A stretch of 64,000 nucleotides of DNA from Sulfurovum sp. (GTDB taxonomy: Bacteria; Campylobacterota; Campylobacteria; Campylobacterales; Sulfurovaceae). The position numbers and the translations under genes were made by a program. Of the stretch, positions 47,165-56,278 are shown piece after piece (positions within the stretch are counted from its first letter, which is position 1; each line of letters opens with the position of its first letter). Below the pieces are notes generated by a model. The model did no database searches. It was given only the letters and a program-made list of their open reading frames with translations, and had not been told where the DNA came from. Where the stretch lies: positions 1 through 64,000 of the forward strand of contig JALUXB010000002.1 of the NCBI GenBank assembly GCA_027019175.1, in the 5' to 3' direction.

Positions 47165-48219
47165 ATATCCTCTTCATTCCTCATGTCCCAAATCTCAATG
47201 TAATCAACAGGGTATATGGGTTTGCAAAAAATACAGATAGTTACTTTTTAAACTGGGAAATTGATAACGCAAGTTTGAAACACAAAGTGCTCTCTCAGTT
47301 CAAATCCCTTACCTTCAGGCAAAATGGTAAAATAATCCAAATCCCTCTACTCTTTAAGCCCGAAAAGTTAGCGATAAAGTTCAATACATTGAGTCTTAAC
47401 AGATTGATAAACAGCTTAAACATTGATGTCGTTGTCAATGCCAATGCCCTTTTGTTCGATATTGCAAAAATCAAAGTGCCGGTTATCTATGATCTGGTCG
47501 ATGACCATTTGGAGATAAACAGTGCGATAGGGCTTGATCAAAAAAGAGTAGAGAAGATAAAAGAGGATATAAAAAATGCCAAAGCGGTTGTTTGTGTTAC
47601 AGAGATATTGGAGCAAAAAGTAAAAGATCTTGGTTTGCATGATAAAATCATAACCATAGAAAACGGGGTTTACATAAAGAAGTTCCAAAATGCAAAAAGT
47701 TTAAAAAAAGAATTGGGCATAGAGGGAAAAAAGGTTTTCGGTTTTATAGGCGGGATAGAAAAATGGACCGGGATTGATAAGGCAATAGAACAGTATTTAA
47801 AGATCAAAGATGACAACAATGCTTTTTTGGTAGTGGGCGGAAACGATGGTGCCTTTTACAGAAACCTGGTAAAAAAGTATAGTGGGGACATTTTGTTTGC
47901 CGGCAGCATTCCACCGGACAGTGTGGCAGACTATTTTAAAACGATTGATGTCGGACTTATCCCCTTCGAACTTAACGATTTTACCCATAATGCTTTGCCG
48001 ATAAAGGCACTTGAGTATGCACTTGCGGGAGCCCATGTTATATCGACGCCGCTAAACGGGCTTAAAGCGAAGCATTTTCCCTTCGTCACCTTTTGTGACA
48101 TAGATACATTTGCCGTGTGTATGCAACAAGCGTACAAAGAGGTGGATTTTGACTTCAGTAAATTAAGCTGGGATGAACAGGGCAAAAAAATGCTTGCATT
48201 TGTGGAGGAAAACAAATGA
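47161..48219 (+). CDS. Glycosyltransferase (GT-B, family-4-like)
   Basis: A 352-residue transferase beginning MNILFIPHVPNLNVINRVYGFA. The nucleotide-binding half shows VFGFIGGIEKWTGIDKAIEQYL (about 190-211), FLVVGGNDGAF and GLIPFELNDFTHNALPIKALEYALAGAHVI (about 262-291), the arrangement of family-4 enzymes with a degenerate ExxxxxxxE. Overlaps its neighbours by 4 bp on both sides, so tight translational coupling is likely. Sugar unknown. Confidence 0.8.
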   Translation: MNILFIPHVPNLNVINRVYGFAKNTDSYFLNWEIDNASLKHKVLSQFKSLTFRQNGKIIQIPLLFKPEKLAIKFNTLSLNRLINSLNIDVVVNANALLFDIAKIKVPVIYDLVDDHLEINSAIGLDQKRVEKIKEDIKNAKAVVCVTEILEQKVKDLGLHDKIITIENGVYIKKFQNAKSLKKELGIEGKKVFGFIGGIEKWTGIDKAIEQYLKIKDDNNAFLVVGGNDGAFYRNLVKKYSGDILFAGSIPPDSVADYFKTIDVGLIPFELNDFTHNALPIKALEYALAGAHVISTPLNGLKAKHFPFVTFCDIDTFAVCMQQAYKEVDFDFSKLSWDEQGKKMLAFVEENK

Positions 48220-49112
48220 AAATTTTAGTGATCCACTCGTGGGGTTTAGGTGACTTGATCATGGCAACGCCTATGCTGCAAAGTTTACATGCAAGCGGGC
48301 ATACTGTTGATCTGATTCTATTCAATAGTGCCAATAAAACTGTTTTGCATGAAAATGATTTTGTGCACCGCATTTTTTGGGTATCATCAAAACTCGATTT
48401 TTTAAAATTTTTGTGGCGTTATGATGCATTGGTCTCTACTGCGGGAACAAATCCCCAAAAGGTACAGCTTTTAGCAAAACTACTCGGGATAAAAAAGGTG
48501 TTTTGCAAAGTGCAAGAAGAAGATGTGCACAGAATAGAGATGAACCTTCAAATAGTGAATGAAGTGTTGAAAAAAAAGATAACAGAACCGTATATTTTTA
48601 TCGATAGCGGCAAAACGGCTTTGATAGAGAAGTATATTGACAAAACAAAGAAAAATATTGGTATTTGCATAGGGAGCGGAAGCAAACAGAAATTTAAAAG
48701 ATGGCACGGATACAAGGCACTTTTGAAAAAATTTGAGGGGAATGTTTTGGTCTTTATCGGCCCTGATGAGATGGAGTTGGAAGAAGCATTTGCAAAGGAG
48801 AATGCCGTGATTGTGAAAGAACCGTTGGAAAATACCATCAAACTTATTTCACAGCTTGATTTGGTTGTAGGAAATGACAATGGTTTAATGCATATCGCGT
48901 ATGCTGCCAAAAGAGATACTGTAACCATTTACGGGATGACAAATGAAAAAGAAACCGGTGGGTATTACCCAAACAATGAAGCAGTGTTTTTAGAGATGGC
49001 GTGTCGTCCCTGTTTTGATCCGGCAACCGATAAAGTCGGGTGTAAAACACTTGATTGTTTAAAAAATCTGAGTGTGGAGAGCGTATGGGAAAGATGCCAA
49101 AAATTTCTATAA
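48216..49112 (+). CDS. Family-9 (heptosyltransferase-like) glycosyltransferase
   Basis: A 298-residue protein of the ADP-heptose:LPS transferase superfamily. It has an opening HSWGLGDLIMATPMLQSLH, an IGICIGSGSKQKFKRWHGYKALL core (about 149-171), and DLVVGNDNGLMHIAYAAKRDTVTIYG (about 213-238). The cysteine-containing CRPCFDPATD near the end is also typical of the family. Whether it uses heptose or another sugar cannot be told. The 3' end overlaps the next gene by 28 bp. Confidence 0.82.
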   Translation: MKILVIHSWGLGDLIMATPMLQSLHASGHTVDLILFNSANKTVLHENDFVHRIFWVSSKLDFLKFLWRYDALVSTAGTNPQKVQLLAKLLGIKKVFCKVQEEDVHRIEMNLQIVNEVLKKKITEPYIFIDSGKTALIEKYIDKTKKNIGICIGSGSKQKFKRWHGYKALLKKFEGNVLVFIGPDEMELEEAFAKENAVIVKEPLENTIKLISQLDLVVGNDNGLMHIAYAAKRDTVTIYGMTNEKETGGYYPNNEAVFLEMACRPCFDPATDKVGCKTLDCLKNLSVESVWERCQKFL

Positions 49113-50071
49113 TCATCCCCATTTTCAATGAAGAACAATATATTGCAAAATGCTTAGAGAGTATCATTGAAAGTGATTATGATAAAAATAAGATGGAAGT
49201 GTTGCTTGTCGATGGAGGCAGTACAGATAAAACGCTTGATATTATAGACGGGTATCAACAAAAGCATTCCTTATTCAAATTGTTGCGCAATCCGGACAGG
49301 ACGGTTCCTTTTGCAATGAATATGGGTATAAAAGCTGCATGTGGAGAGTTTGTCGTGCGGCTTGATGCACATGCAATGTACCCCAAAGATTATTTTTCCA
49401 AGCTTATCGATTATCATCAGAAACTGCAGGCTGACAATGTTGGCGGTGTTGTTGTTACAGCGGTAAGGCACAAAAACAATGTCTCGCATGCAATCAAAAA
49501 TGTATTAAGCGACAAGTTGGGAGTAGGGAGTGCTTTTAGAAGTGGTGTAAAAGAGATAAAAGAGGTCGATACCGTTCCGTTTGGGTGTTACAAAAAAGAA
49601 GTGTTTGACAAGGTCGGACTGTATGATGAACGGTTAACCCGAAACCAGGATATAGAGCTCAATAAACGGCTGAAAAGAGCGGGAGGGAAGATTTTTATAG
49701 TCCCTGATATCGAATCGACATATTATGCCAGAGAGAGTTTTAAGGCACTTGCGAAAAACAATTTTCAAAATGGTAGATGGAATATGCTGACAGCATACTA
49801 CACAAACAGTTTTTCTTCACTCTCCCCACGACATTATGTTCCCCTTCTGTTTGTATTGGGCATCGTGTTGCCTCTGTTTTGCTGTTATCTTTTTTCCTTG
49901 ACCGTCTTGTTGTTTTATGTAAGTGTCATCACCGCAAGATCGCTTCAGATCAAGCATAACACGACTATATACCATCAAATAGCGGCATTTGTGATTTTGC
50001 ATTTTTCTTATGGTTTTGGAGAAATTGTAGGTATAATGCAGGTAATAAAAGAAGCAATAAAAGGACGTTGA
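49085..50071 (+). CDS. Family-2 glycosyltransferase with C-terminal membrane helices
   Basis: A 328-residue transferase. The ATG at 49085 lies inside the preceding gene. The GT-A core shows SIIIPIFNEEQYIAKCLESI and LVDGGSTDKT (about 42-51), with VRLDAHAMYP for the metal site (about 94-103). Two hydrophobic helices (about 255-300) anchor it to the membrane. The fold resembles succinoglycan-type transferases (ExoA). Sugar unknown. Confidence 0.83.
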   Translation: MGKMPKISIIIPIFNEEQYIAKCLESIIESDYDKNKMEVLLVDGGSTDKTLDIIDGYQQKHSLFKLLRNPDRTVPFAMNMGIKAACGEFVVRLDAHAMYPKDYFSKLIDYHQKLQADNVGGVVVTAVRHKNNVSHAIKNVLSDKLGVGSAFRSGVKEIKEVDTVPFGCYKKEVFDKVGLYDERLTRNQDIELNKRLKRAGGKIFIVPDIESTYYARESFKALAKNNFQNGRWNMLTAYYTNSFSSLSPRHYVPLLFVLGIVLPLFCCYLFSLTVLLFYVSVITARSLQIKHNTTIYHQIAAFVILHFSYGFGEIVGIMQVIKEAIKGR

Positions 50072-52176
50072 TGAGATTAGCTTCAGACAATATGAAAAGA
50101 GTATGGCTGTATATGTTGGTTGCCTACATATTCAGTTTTGCCGTACGGCTTATATGGGTGTACCAGTTTAAGGACAATCCGGACTTTTACTGGAATGGGC
50201 AATTAATGATCAATACCAATGACGGATACTTTTTTGCATCCGGTGCACAGCATGCCCTGTTCGGATTACACAGTGAAAACCCGAGAATACCGGGTCTTTG
50301 GGAGTATGGGGTTGTTTTTTTCACAACATTGTTTGCCAAAATAACACCATTTTCTCTGGAAACCATTATGTTGTATATGCCTACGGCTATTTCCAGTCTT
50401 GTGGTGGTTCCCATCATTTTGATCGCACAGTTGTATGGCAGACCGCTGTGGGGCTTTTTTGCCGCACTGCTTGGAAGTATTGCATGGAGTTATTACAACC
50501 GTACCATGACAGGATATTACGATACCGATATGTTCTCTGCCATGGCACCGATGTTCATTCTCTTCTTCTTGATGAAAAGTACGGTTGATTTCAATTTGCG
50601 TTCGGCACTCTATGCCGCAATTGCAATCGCCGTGTATCCTTTTTTATACGATCAGGGACAAGCCATTGTCTATGCAATGGGTATTATTTATGGTATGTAC
50701 ATGGTGTGGTATCATCGGGAAGAAAAAACCACGTATGCCTCGTTGATATTGGTGTTTTTGGCATTGATGCCGCTGGGAATTCCAAAACCATGGATCTATG
50801 CAGTCCACATCCTGTTGCTTATGATTGTTTTTTACCTCTTAAAAAAAGAAAAGTTCAAAGAGAGCCATTTAATGATTGCCTCAGGGGTTTTATTTGTTTT
50901 GTTTTTGTTGCTCGGGAATGTGTTTGGGTTGATTTGGTATAAAGTTTTTAGTTATGTCACCACCGGTACTTCTGAGACAGGACTGCATTTCTATGCGGTC
51001 AATCAGACCGTCCGGGAAGCGGGAAAAATACCTTTTTCAACATTTGCCAACAGAATTTCCGGTTCCGAGATCGGTGTATTTATCGCATTGATAGGGTATA
51101 TTGCCCTGATTGTGAGACATCGAGCATTTTTATTGGCGCTACCATTGGTAGGGATTGGTATTTTTGCTTTATGGGGCGGTCTCCGTTTTACCGTCTATGC
51201 AGTACCCGTGGCGGCAATGAGTGCGGTGTATCTTTTTTGTATCATCGGTGAATATCTGCATGACAAACGTGCCAAATATGCGTTTGTCATTGCTGCAACC
51301 GCAGCAATGCTGTACCCCAATATTACACATATTATAGGATATAAGGTGCCTACGGTACTGAATAAAGCAGAAGTGGAAGACTTGGTCAAGCTCGATAAAA
51401 TTGCCAAGGGCAAAGATTATACGATCAGCTGGTGGGACTATGGTTACCCAATCTGGTACTATTCAGATACCTCCACATTGATTGATGGCGGAAAACATGA
51501 CAATGATAATTTTATTGTCTCAAAAATCATGCAGACCGACTCACCTCAACTGGCGGCAAATCTGGCAAGAGTCGCCATTGAAACTTATGTAGATTCCAAC
51601 TATTCCGTAGTAGCCAATACACTTTTCAAAAATGGACAAAAAGACCAGGCTGACCCCAATCTATTGTTAATGCAGTTGGAAGACGGAACGTATCCAATGC
51701 CTAAAAAAACAAGAGATATCTATCTATACATGCCTTACCGGATGCTCAATATCTTTCCGACGGTAACTGTTTTTGGGAACCTTGACCTGACAACAGGTAA
51801 ACCGGAACGAAAAGTACTCTTCTATCCGACACATGCTGTGAAAAATAATCATGGTATATTACAGTTTTCCAATGGTATTGTGTTTGATGTAAAAAAGGGG
51901 GCACTCTTTTTTGGGAGCCAGAAGGTTCCGGTACGTTATTTTATGCTCACTCAGCTGACAAAAGAGGGGAAAACAAAGATAGAGGCACAGCCCTATCACG
52001 CCAATGGCGGATATGTTGTAGTATATATGAAAGACTATGGACGTTTTATTATTATGGATGTAAAAACATTCAACTCGATGTATGTACAAATGTTTATTTT
52101 GGGTAAATATGACAAAAATCTGTTTGAGCTGGTGGTCTCTTCGCCATATAGCAAGATATACCGATTGAAAAAGTAG
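50071..52176 (+). CDS. pglB: PglB oligosaccharyltransferase (STT3 family)
   Basis: A 701-residue enzyme that transfers a lipid-linked glycan to asparagine in periplasmic proteins. About 11-13 transmembrane helices occupy residues 1-430. The catalytic-site motif WWDYG is at 454-458 in YTISWWDYGYPIWYYSD, and the periplasmic domain continues to the end. The N-terminal loop NTNDGYFFASGAQ (about 47-59) holds the metal-binding aspartate of STT3 enzymes. The ATG at 50071 overlaps the previous stop by one base and has AAGGA just upstream. It marks the whole locus as N-linked glycosylation rather than capsule or O-antigen synthesis. Confidence 0.92.
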   Translation: MRLASDNMKRVWLYMLVAYIFSFAVRLIWVYQFKDNPDFYWNGQLMINTNDGYFFASGAQHALFGLHSENPRIPGLWEYGVVFFTTLFAKITPFSLETIMLYMPTAISSLVVVPIILIAQLYGRPLWGFFAALLGSIAWSYYNRTMTGYYDTDMFSAMAPMFILFFLMKSTVDFNLRSALYAAIAIAVYPFLYDQGQAIVYAMGIIYGMYMVWYHREEKTTYASLILVFLALMPLGIPKPWIYAVHILLLMIVFYLLKKEKFKESHLMIASGVLFVLFLLLGNVFGLIWYKVFSYVTTGTSETGLHFYAVNQTVREAGKIPFSTFANRISGSEIGVFIALIGYIALIVRHRAFLLALPLVGIGIFALWGGLRFTVYAVPVAAMSAVYLFCIIGEYLHDKRAKYAFVIAATAAMLYPNITHIIGYKVPTVLNKAEVEDLVKLDKIAKGKDYTISWWDYGYPIWYYSDTSTLIDGGKHDNDNFIVSKIMQTDSPQLAANLARVAIETYVDSNYSVVANTLFKNGQKDQADPNLLLMQLEDGTYPMPKKTRDIYLYMPYRMLNIFPTVTVFGNLDLTTGKPERKVLFYPTHAVKNNHGILQFSNGIVFDVKKGALFFGSQKVPVRYFMLTQLTKEGKTKIEAQPYHANGGYVVVYMKDYGRFIIMDVKTFNSMYVQMFILGKYDKNLFELVVSSPYSKIYRLKK

Positions 52177-52776
52177 ATGCTGACACGCAAGGAACGTATA
52201 GAAAAACGTCTGTTTGACATAGCCTTTTCGGTTGCGGGGATTGTTGTAACCCTTCCTGTCATGGTTATGGCATGGATAGTGGCCAGTGTGGATACCCGAA
52301 GCAACGGGCTTTTTGTGCAAAAGCGTATCGGGCAGCATGGCAAACCGTTTTATGTCTGGAAGATCAAGACAATGAAACCGGTTTCCGGAGCGGACAGTAC
52401 CGTGACAACAAGTCAAGACTGCCGTATTACCAAAAGCGGTGCATTTTTCCGGAAAACAAAGATCGATGAACTGCCGCAGCTTTTTAATGTCCTGTTTGGG
52501 CAGATGAGTTTTGTCGGCCCAAGACCGGATGTACCCGGGTTTGCAGATTTACTGGAGGGAGAAGACCGGATCATACTCTCGCTTCGCCCGGGTATTACAG
52601 GACCTGCAACACTAAAATATAAACATGAGGAGATCCTCCTTTCCAAAGTCCAAGACCCTGAACGCTATAATAGGGAAGTGATCTGGCCGGACAAAGTGAA
52701 GATCAATAAGGCATATATCCGAAACTGGTCACTGTCCAAAGATGTCGGGTATTTGATAAAAACGGTTTTGGGGTAA
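52177..52776 (+). CDS. pglC: PglC-like initiating sugar-phosphate transferase
   Basis: A 199-residue monotopic phosphoglycosyltransferase that puts the first sugar phosphate, bacillosamine-type in Campylobacter, on undecaprenyl phosphate. The motifs KRLFDIAFSVAGIVVTLPVM (membrane entry, about 10-29), KTKIDELPQLFNVLFGQMSFVGPRP (about 93-117) and SLRPGITGPATL are diagnostic. It starts with no gap after the pglB stop and ends 2 bp before pglE. Confidence 0.9.
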   Translation: MLTRKERIEKRLFDIAFSVAGIVVTLPVMVMAWIVASVDTRSNGLFVQKRIGQHGKPFYVWKIKTMKPVSGADSTVTTSQDCRITKSGAFFRKTKIDELPQLFNVLFGQMSFVGPRPDVPGFADLLEGEDRIILSLRPGITGPATLKYKHEEILLSKVQDPERYNREVIWPDKVKINKAYIRNWSLSKDVGYLIKTVLG

Positions 52777-52778
52777 CA

Positions 52779-53879
52779 ATGGACAGCATTTTTCTTTCAC
52801 CTCCGCATATGAGCGGCAAGGAACAGCAGTATATCGCTGAAGTGTTTGAGAGCAACTACATCGCGCCGCTTGGAGCGTTTGTAGACCGTTTCGAACAAAT
52901 GGTATGTAACCATACCGGTGTACCGTATGCGCTTGCGACCAATACAGCAACAGCAGCACTGCATCTGGCGCTGCGTGTACTTGGTATAGGAGAGGGAGAC
53001 ACGGTGCTTGCTTCAAGCTTTACCTTCATCGGTTCTGTAAATGCAATTTTGTACCAAAAGGCGAATCCGGTTTTTATTGACAGTGACGAGAGTTGGAATG
53101 TCTCACCGGAACTGTTGAGAGAGGCAATTGCACGTTCATCCAAAAAGCCTAAAGCCTTGATCGTGACGCACCTGTATGGACAGATGGCGAAGATGGATGA
53201 GATTATAGAGATTTGCCATGAGGCAGATATTTATGTAATTGAAGATGCTGCCGAATCACTGGGAGCAACACTGTATGGAAAGCAGAGCGCTACCTTTGGT
53301 GATATGGGGGTTTTTTCATTCAACGGAAACAAGATACTCACGACATCGGGCGGGGGCATGCTGGTAAGCGGGAATGAAGAGTGGATCGAAAAAGCCAAAT
53401 TTTTGGCGACACAGGCAAAGGATGATGCTCCCTGGTATGAGCATACCACTTACGGCTACAACTACCGTATGTCAAACGTACTTGCAGCGATTGGTGTGGC
53501 GCAGATGGAGGTACTTGCAGAACGGGTTGCCAGACGCAGGACAATTTTTCAACATTATCAGAGTGCACTTGGTACTTACGGAGAGGTTGTGTTCATGCCC
53601 GAAATAGAGAACGGCAGAGGGAATCGCTGGCTGACAACATTGACACTTGCAAAAACCGATCCGATGAAAGTGATGGATGCATTGTCGGTACATAATATTG
53701 AAAGCCGTCCGCTATGGAAGCCGATGCATCTTCAGCCGCTTTTTGCCGATGCTGATGCTGTTGTTGACGGCACCTCTCAGAGGCTGTTTGAAACAGGGCT
53801 CTGCCTGCCAAGCGGTTCGAATATGTCTGATGAGGATGTTGACAGGGTGGTTGATATTGTCAAAAAGGTATTGGGATGA
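52779..53879 (+). CDS. pglE: PglE-like sugar aminotransferase
   Basis: A 366-residue PLP enzyme of the DegT/DnrJ/EryC1 family. It adds an amino group to the 4-keto sugar made by PglF. The segment FSFNGNKILTTSGGGMLV (about 179-196) contains the PLP lysine, VIEDAAESLGA precedes it (about 151-161), and YNYRMSNVLAAIG is the typical substrate-site helix. In C. jejuni the acetyltransferase PglD follows; no such gene is present here, so acetylation would need a gene elsewhere. Confidence 0.9.
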   Translation: MDSIFLSPPHMSGKEQQYIAEVFESNYIAPLGAFVDRFEQMVCNHTGVPYALATNTATAALHLALRVLGIGEGDTVLASSFTFIGSVNAILYQKANPVFIDSDESWNVSPELLREAIARSSKKPKALIVTHLYGQMAKMDEIIEICHEADIYVIEDAAESLGATLYGKQSATFGDMGVFSFNGNKILTTSGGGMLVSGNEEWIEKAKFLATQAKDDAPWYEHTTYGYNYRMSNVLAAIGVAQMEVLAERVARRRTIFQHYQSALGTYGEVVFMPEIENGRGNRWLTTLTLAKTDPMKVMDALSVHNIESRPLWKPMHLQPLFADADAVVDGTSQRLFETGLCLPSGSNMSDEDVDRVVDIVKKVLG

Positions 53880-55648
53880 TGAGGCTGTTTCGCCCTACTG
53901 CGTTCAAAAGGATACTCTTTTTTGTGACGATGGATCTGCTGTTGTCGCTTTTCTCCTTTTACAGTGCCTATCTGCTTCGCTTCAATTTTCACATCGAACA
54001 GAAATTTCTGGCACATTTTTGGCTTGCGTACGGCATCCTTGTGCTGTTTAAAATTGCGGCGATGTTTGCGTTTAAAAGCTATTTTATTATCTGGCGTTTT
54101 TTCAGTTTTGGGGATGCTGCCAATATTGTCAAGGCACATATCGTTGCCTATGCTGCTTTCATTCTGGTCTATATGGCATTTTCTACCTACTTTCAGCCGT
54201 TTCCCCGGTCGGTGATCGTGATTGATTTTTTTCTTTCTCTCATACTGATAGGAAGTATCCGTGTCAGCAAGCGGTTTTGGAACGAGAATTTTCAGCCCCA
54301 CGCACTCAAACCGACACTGCTGCTTGGGGCAAACAGCAAGACCGCAACAGTAATCCAGAGTGCGCTGAAGCATGAAATAGATTATTACCCCGTTGCGATC
54401 ATGGCATTGGAGGAGGACTACAATACCAAAGATGCCTATATCAACAATGTCAAAGTGTATGATCCTGAGATGCTTGAAGAGGTTGTGCGGCGCAAGCAGA
54501 TCGTTTCGGCGATTCTTGCAAAACAGCTGCCCCAAAAAGCACTTCGCAGACTGGTTGAACGTCTCAATGAAGCAGGTGTCCGGGAGATCAAACAGGTTAA
54601 ACTGCTTGGTGGAGAACACGAAAAACTTGAAGATCTTTCCATTGAAGATCTGCTTGCCAGACACCCCCAGGATCTTGACAGTGCACTCATTGCATCATCT
54701 ATCAAAGGCCGTTCTGTATTGATTACGGGTGCAGGAGGGAGTATTGGTTCGGAGATCGCACGCCAGTGCTATCGGTTTGGAGCATCAAGACTGGTACTGG
54801 TCGATCACAGCGAGTATCATCTCTACCGCATTGGAGAGGAGATTCCGGATGCAGACTTGCGACTGCTGGATGTGTCAGATCGTCCTGCCGTCAGGAAACT
54901 TTTTGCAGAAATCAAACCACAGATTGTGATTCATGCAGCAGCATACAAACATGTCCCGCTGTGTGAGCATAACCCCAATGCTGCTGTTCACAATAATGTA
55001 GCCGGAACGATGCATGTCATAGACAGTGCTATCGAAGTAGAGAGTGAAAAGCTTGTTATTATATCGACAGACAAGGCGGTTCGTCCTACCAACATCATGG
55101 GAGCCACAAAGCGGGTGACTGAACTCTATGCCCAGAACGTACCCAGCCGAAAGACGGAAATTGTTGCCGTGCGTTTTGGCAATGTCCTTGGCTCCAGCGG
55201 CTCTGTTATCCCAAAATTCAAACATCAGATAGAACACGGCGGTCCGGTTACGGTGACCCATCCGGAGATTACACGTTATTTTATGCTTATTCCGGAGGCT
55301 TGTCAGCTCGTACTTCAGGCAGCGGCTATCGCCAAAGGTGGGGAGTTGTTCATCCTGGATATGGGAGAGCCCGTCAATATCACCGAATTGGCAAAGCAAA
55401 TGATCCGGCTGTATGGAAAAGAAGGGGAGGTGGAGATTGTCTATACGGGGCTTCGTCCGGGAGAGAAGCTCTACGAAGAACTGTTGATCGATGAAAGTGA
55501 ACAGAAGACACAGTATCGGTCGATTATGATTGCAAGACCGACACAATACAATATCGAAACACTCCGTAAAGATATTGAAGTGTTATTCAACACAGATGAT
55601 ATATATGCGGCATTGCAAAAAATTGTACCGGAATTTTCATATAGCTAA
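53876..55648 (+). CDS. pglF: PglF-like UDP-GlcNAc 4,6-dehydratase
   Basis: A 590-residue membrane-bound dehydratase starting the bacillosamine branch from UDP-GlcNAc. The N-terminus has about four transmembrane helices (to about residue 125), then a CoA-binding-like domain and the SDR domain with TGAGGSIGSE (about 283-292). The catalytic ISTDKAVRPTNIMGATKRVTE (about 394-414) has Met in place of the usual Tyr in the SDR YxxxK, as in PglF. It overlaps pglE by 4 bp and is the last gene of the locus. Confidence 0.91.
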   Translation: MMRLFRPTAFKRILFFVTMDLLLSLFSFYSAYLLRFNFHIEQKFLAHFWLAYGILVLFKIAAMFAFKSYFIIWRFFSFGDAANIVKAHIVAYAAFILVYMAFSTYFQPFPRSVIVIDFFLSLILIGSIRVSKRFWNENFQPHALKPTLLLGANSKTATVIQSALKHEIDYYPVAIMALEEDYNTKDAYINNVKVYDPEMLEEVVRRKQIVSAILAKQLPQKALRRLVERLNEAGVREIKQVKLLGGEHEKLEDLSIEDLLARHPQDLDSALIASSIKGRSVLITGAGGSIGSEIARQCYRFGASRLVLVDHSEYHLYRIGEEIPDADLRLLDVSDRPAVRKLFAEIKPQIVIHAAAYKHVPLCEHNPNAAVHNNVAGTMHVIDSAIEVESEKLVIISTDKAVRPTNIMGATKRVTELYAQNVPSRKTEIVAVRFGNVLGSSGSVIPKFKHQIEHGGPVTVTHPEITRYFMLIPEACQLVLQAAAIAKGGELFILDMGEPVNITELAKQMIRLYGKEGEVEIVYTGLRPGEKLYEELLIDESEQKTQYRSIMIARPTQYNIETLRKDIEVLFNTDDIYAALQKIVPEFSYS

Positions 55649-55717
55649 AATTTACAGATATTTGTGTTGTATTCTTCCGATATAATGTAAAGTATATATT
55701 ATTATAAGGAGAAAAAG

Positions 55718-56200
55718 ATGTTCAAAACAGTGGTATTGGCAATGGTATTTATGGCAAGTGCGGCGTTTGGTATGAGTTTGAGCAAACTCAACACGGCGAG
55801 CAAAGATGAGTTGATGCAGATTAAGGGTATTGGCGCGAAGAAAGCGGATGCTATTATTAAAGAGCGCCGTAAAGGTAAGTTCAAATCCTATGATGATCTT
55901 CAGCGTGTAACCGGGATCGGTGAGCAGATCGCTTCCAATGTCAAAAATGATGTAAAGGCCGGTGAAACACCGAAAAAAGTGAAAAAAACTGCTTCCAAAA
56001 AGGGTCACAAGAAGTCCACCACAAAAAAAAGTGTGAAAGAGAAAGAATCTGCGAGCAAGAAGAAAGCGGAGAAGAAAAGCAAAAAGGTAAACGATAAAAA
56101 AGAGAAAGCAAAAAAAGCGGAAAAAGAGCTAAAGAAAAAGAAGGCAAAAAAGAAAAAAACAAAATCCAAAAAGTCTAAAAAGAACAAAAAAGCGGCATAA
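55718..56200 (+). CDS. ComEA-like helix-hairpin-helix protein with lysine-rich tail
   Basis: A 160-residue exported protein (signal MFKTVVLAMVFMASAAFG). A ComEA-type double helix-hairpin-helix follows (LNTASKDELMQIKGIGAKKADAIIK and YDDLQRVTGIGEQIASNV, about 22-78), which binds DNA without sequence preference. Residues 85-160 are almost wholly Lys/Ser/Glu, a basic tail that could hold DNA or peptidoglycan. ComEA receives incoming DNA during transformation; the long tail is not typical. ATAAGGAGAAAAAG precedes the ATG. Confidence 0.8.
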   Translation: MFKTVVLAMVFMASAAFGMSLSKLNTASKDELMQIKGIGAKKADAIIKERRKGKFKSYDDLQRVTGIGEQIASNVKNDVKAGETPKKVKKTASKKGHKKSTTKKSVKEKESASKKKAEKKSKKVNDKKEKAKKAEKELKKKKAKKKKTKSKKSKKNKKAA

Positions 56201-56209
56201 CTCTGCCGC
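56192..56209 (+). terminator. Hairpin at the end of the ComEA-like gene
   Basis: GCGGCA-TAACTC-TGCCGC is a perfect 6-bp stem spanning the stop codon. The following bases are C- and T-rich rather than a clean T-run, so termination is possible but not strong. Confidence 0.4.
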
Positions 56210-56278
56210 ATCTCTCCTCTCCTCCAAGTTTTCTATTTCCCTATTTAGGTATAATTTTGCAAAAAATAAGGTTTAGCA

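Noticed and set aside
45273-50071. Phase-variable homopolymer tracts in glycosyltransferase genes, as in Campylobacter
   Set aside because: No long poly-G or poly-C run was seen in any transferase gene; the A-runs are ordinary for AT-rich DNA.
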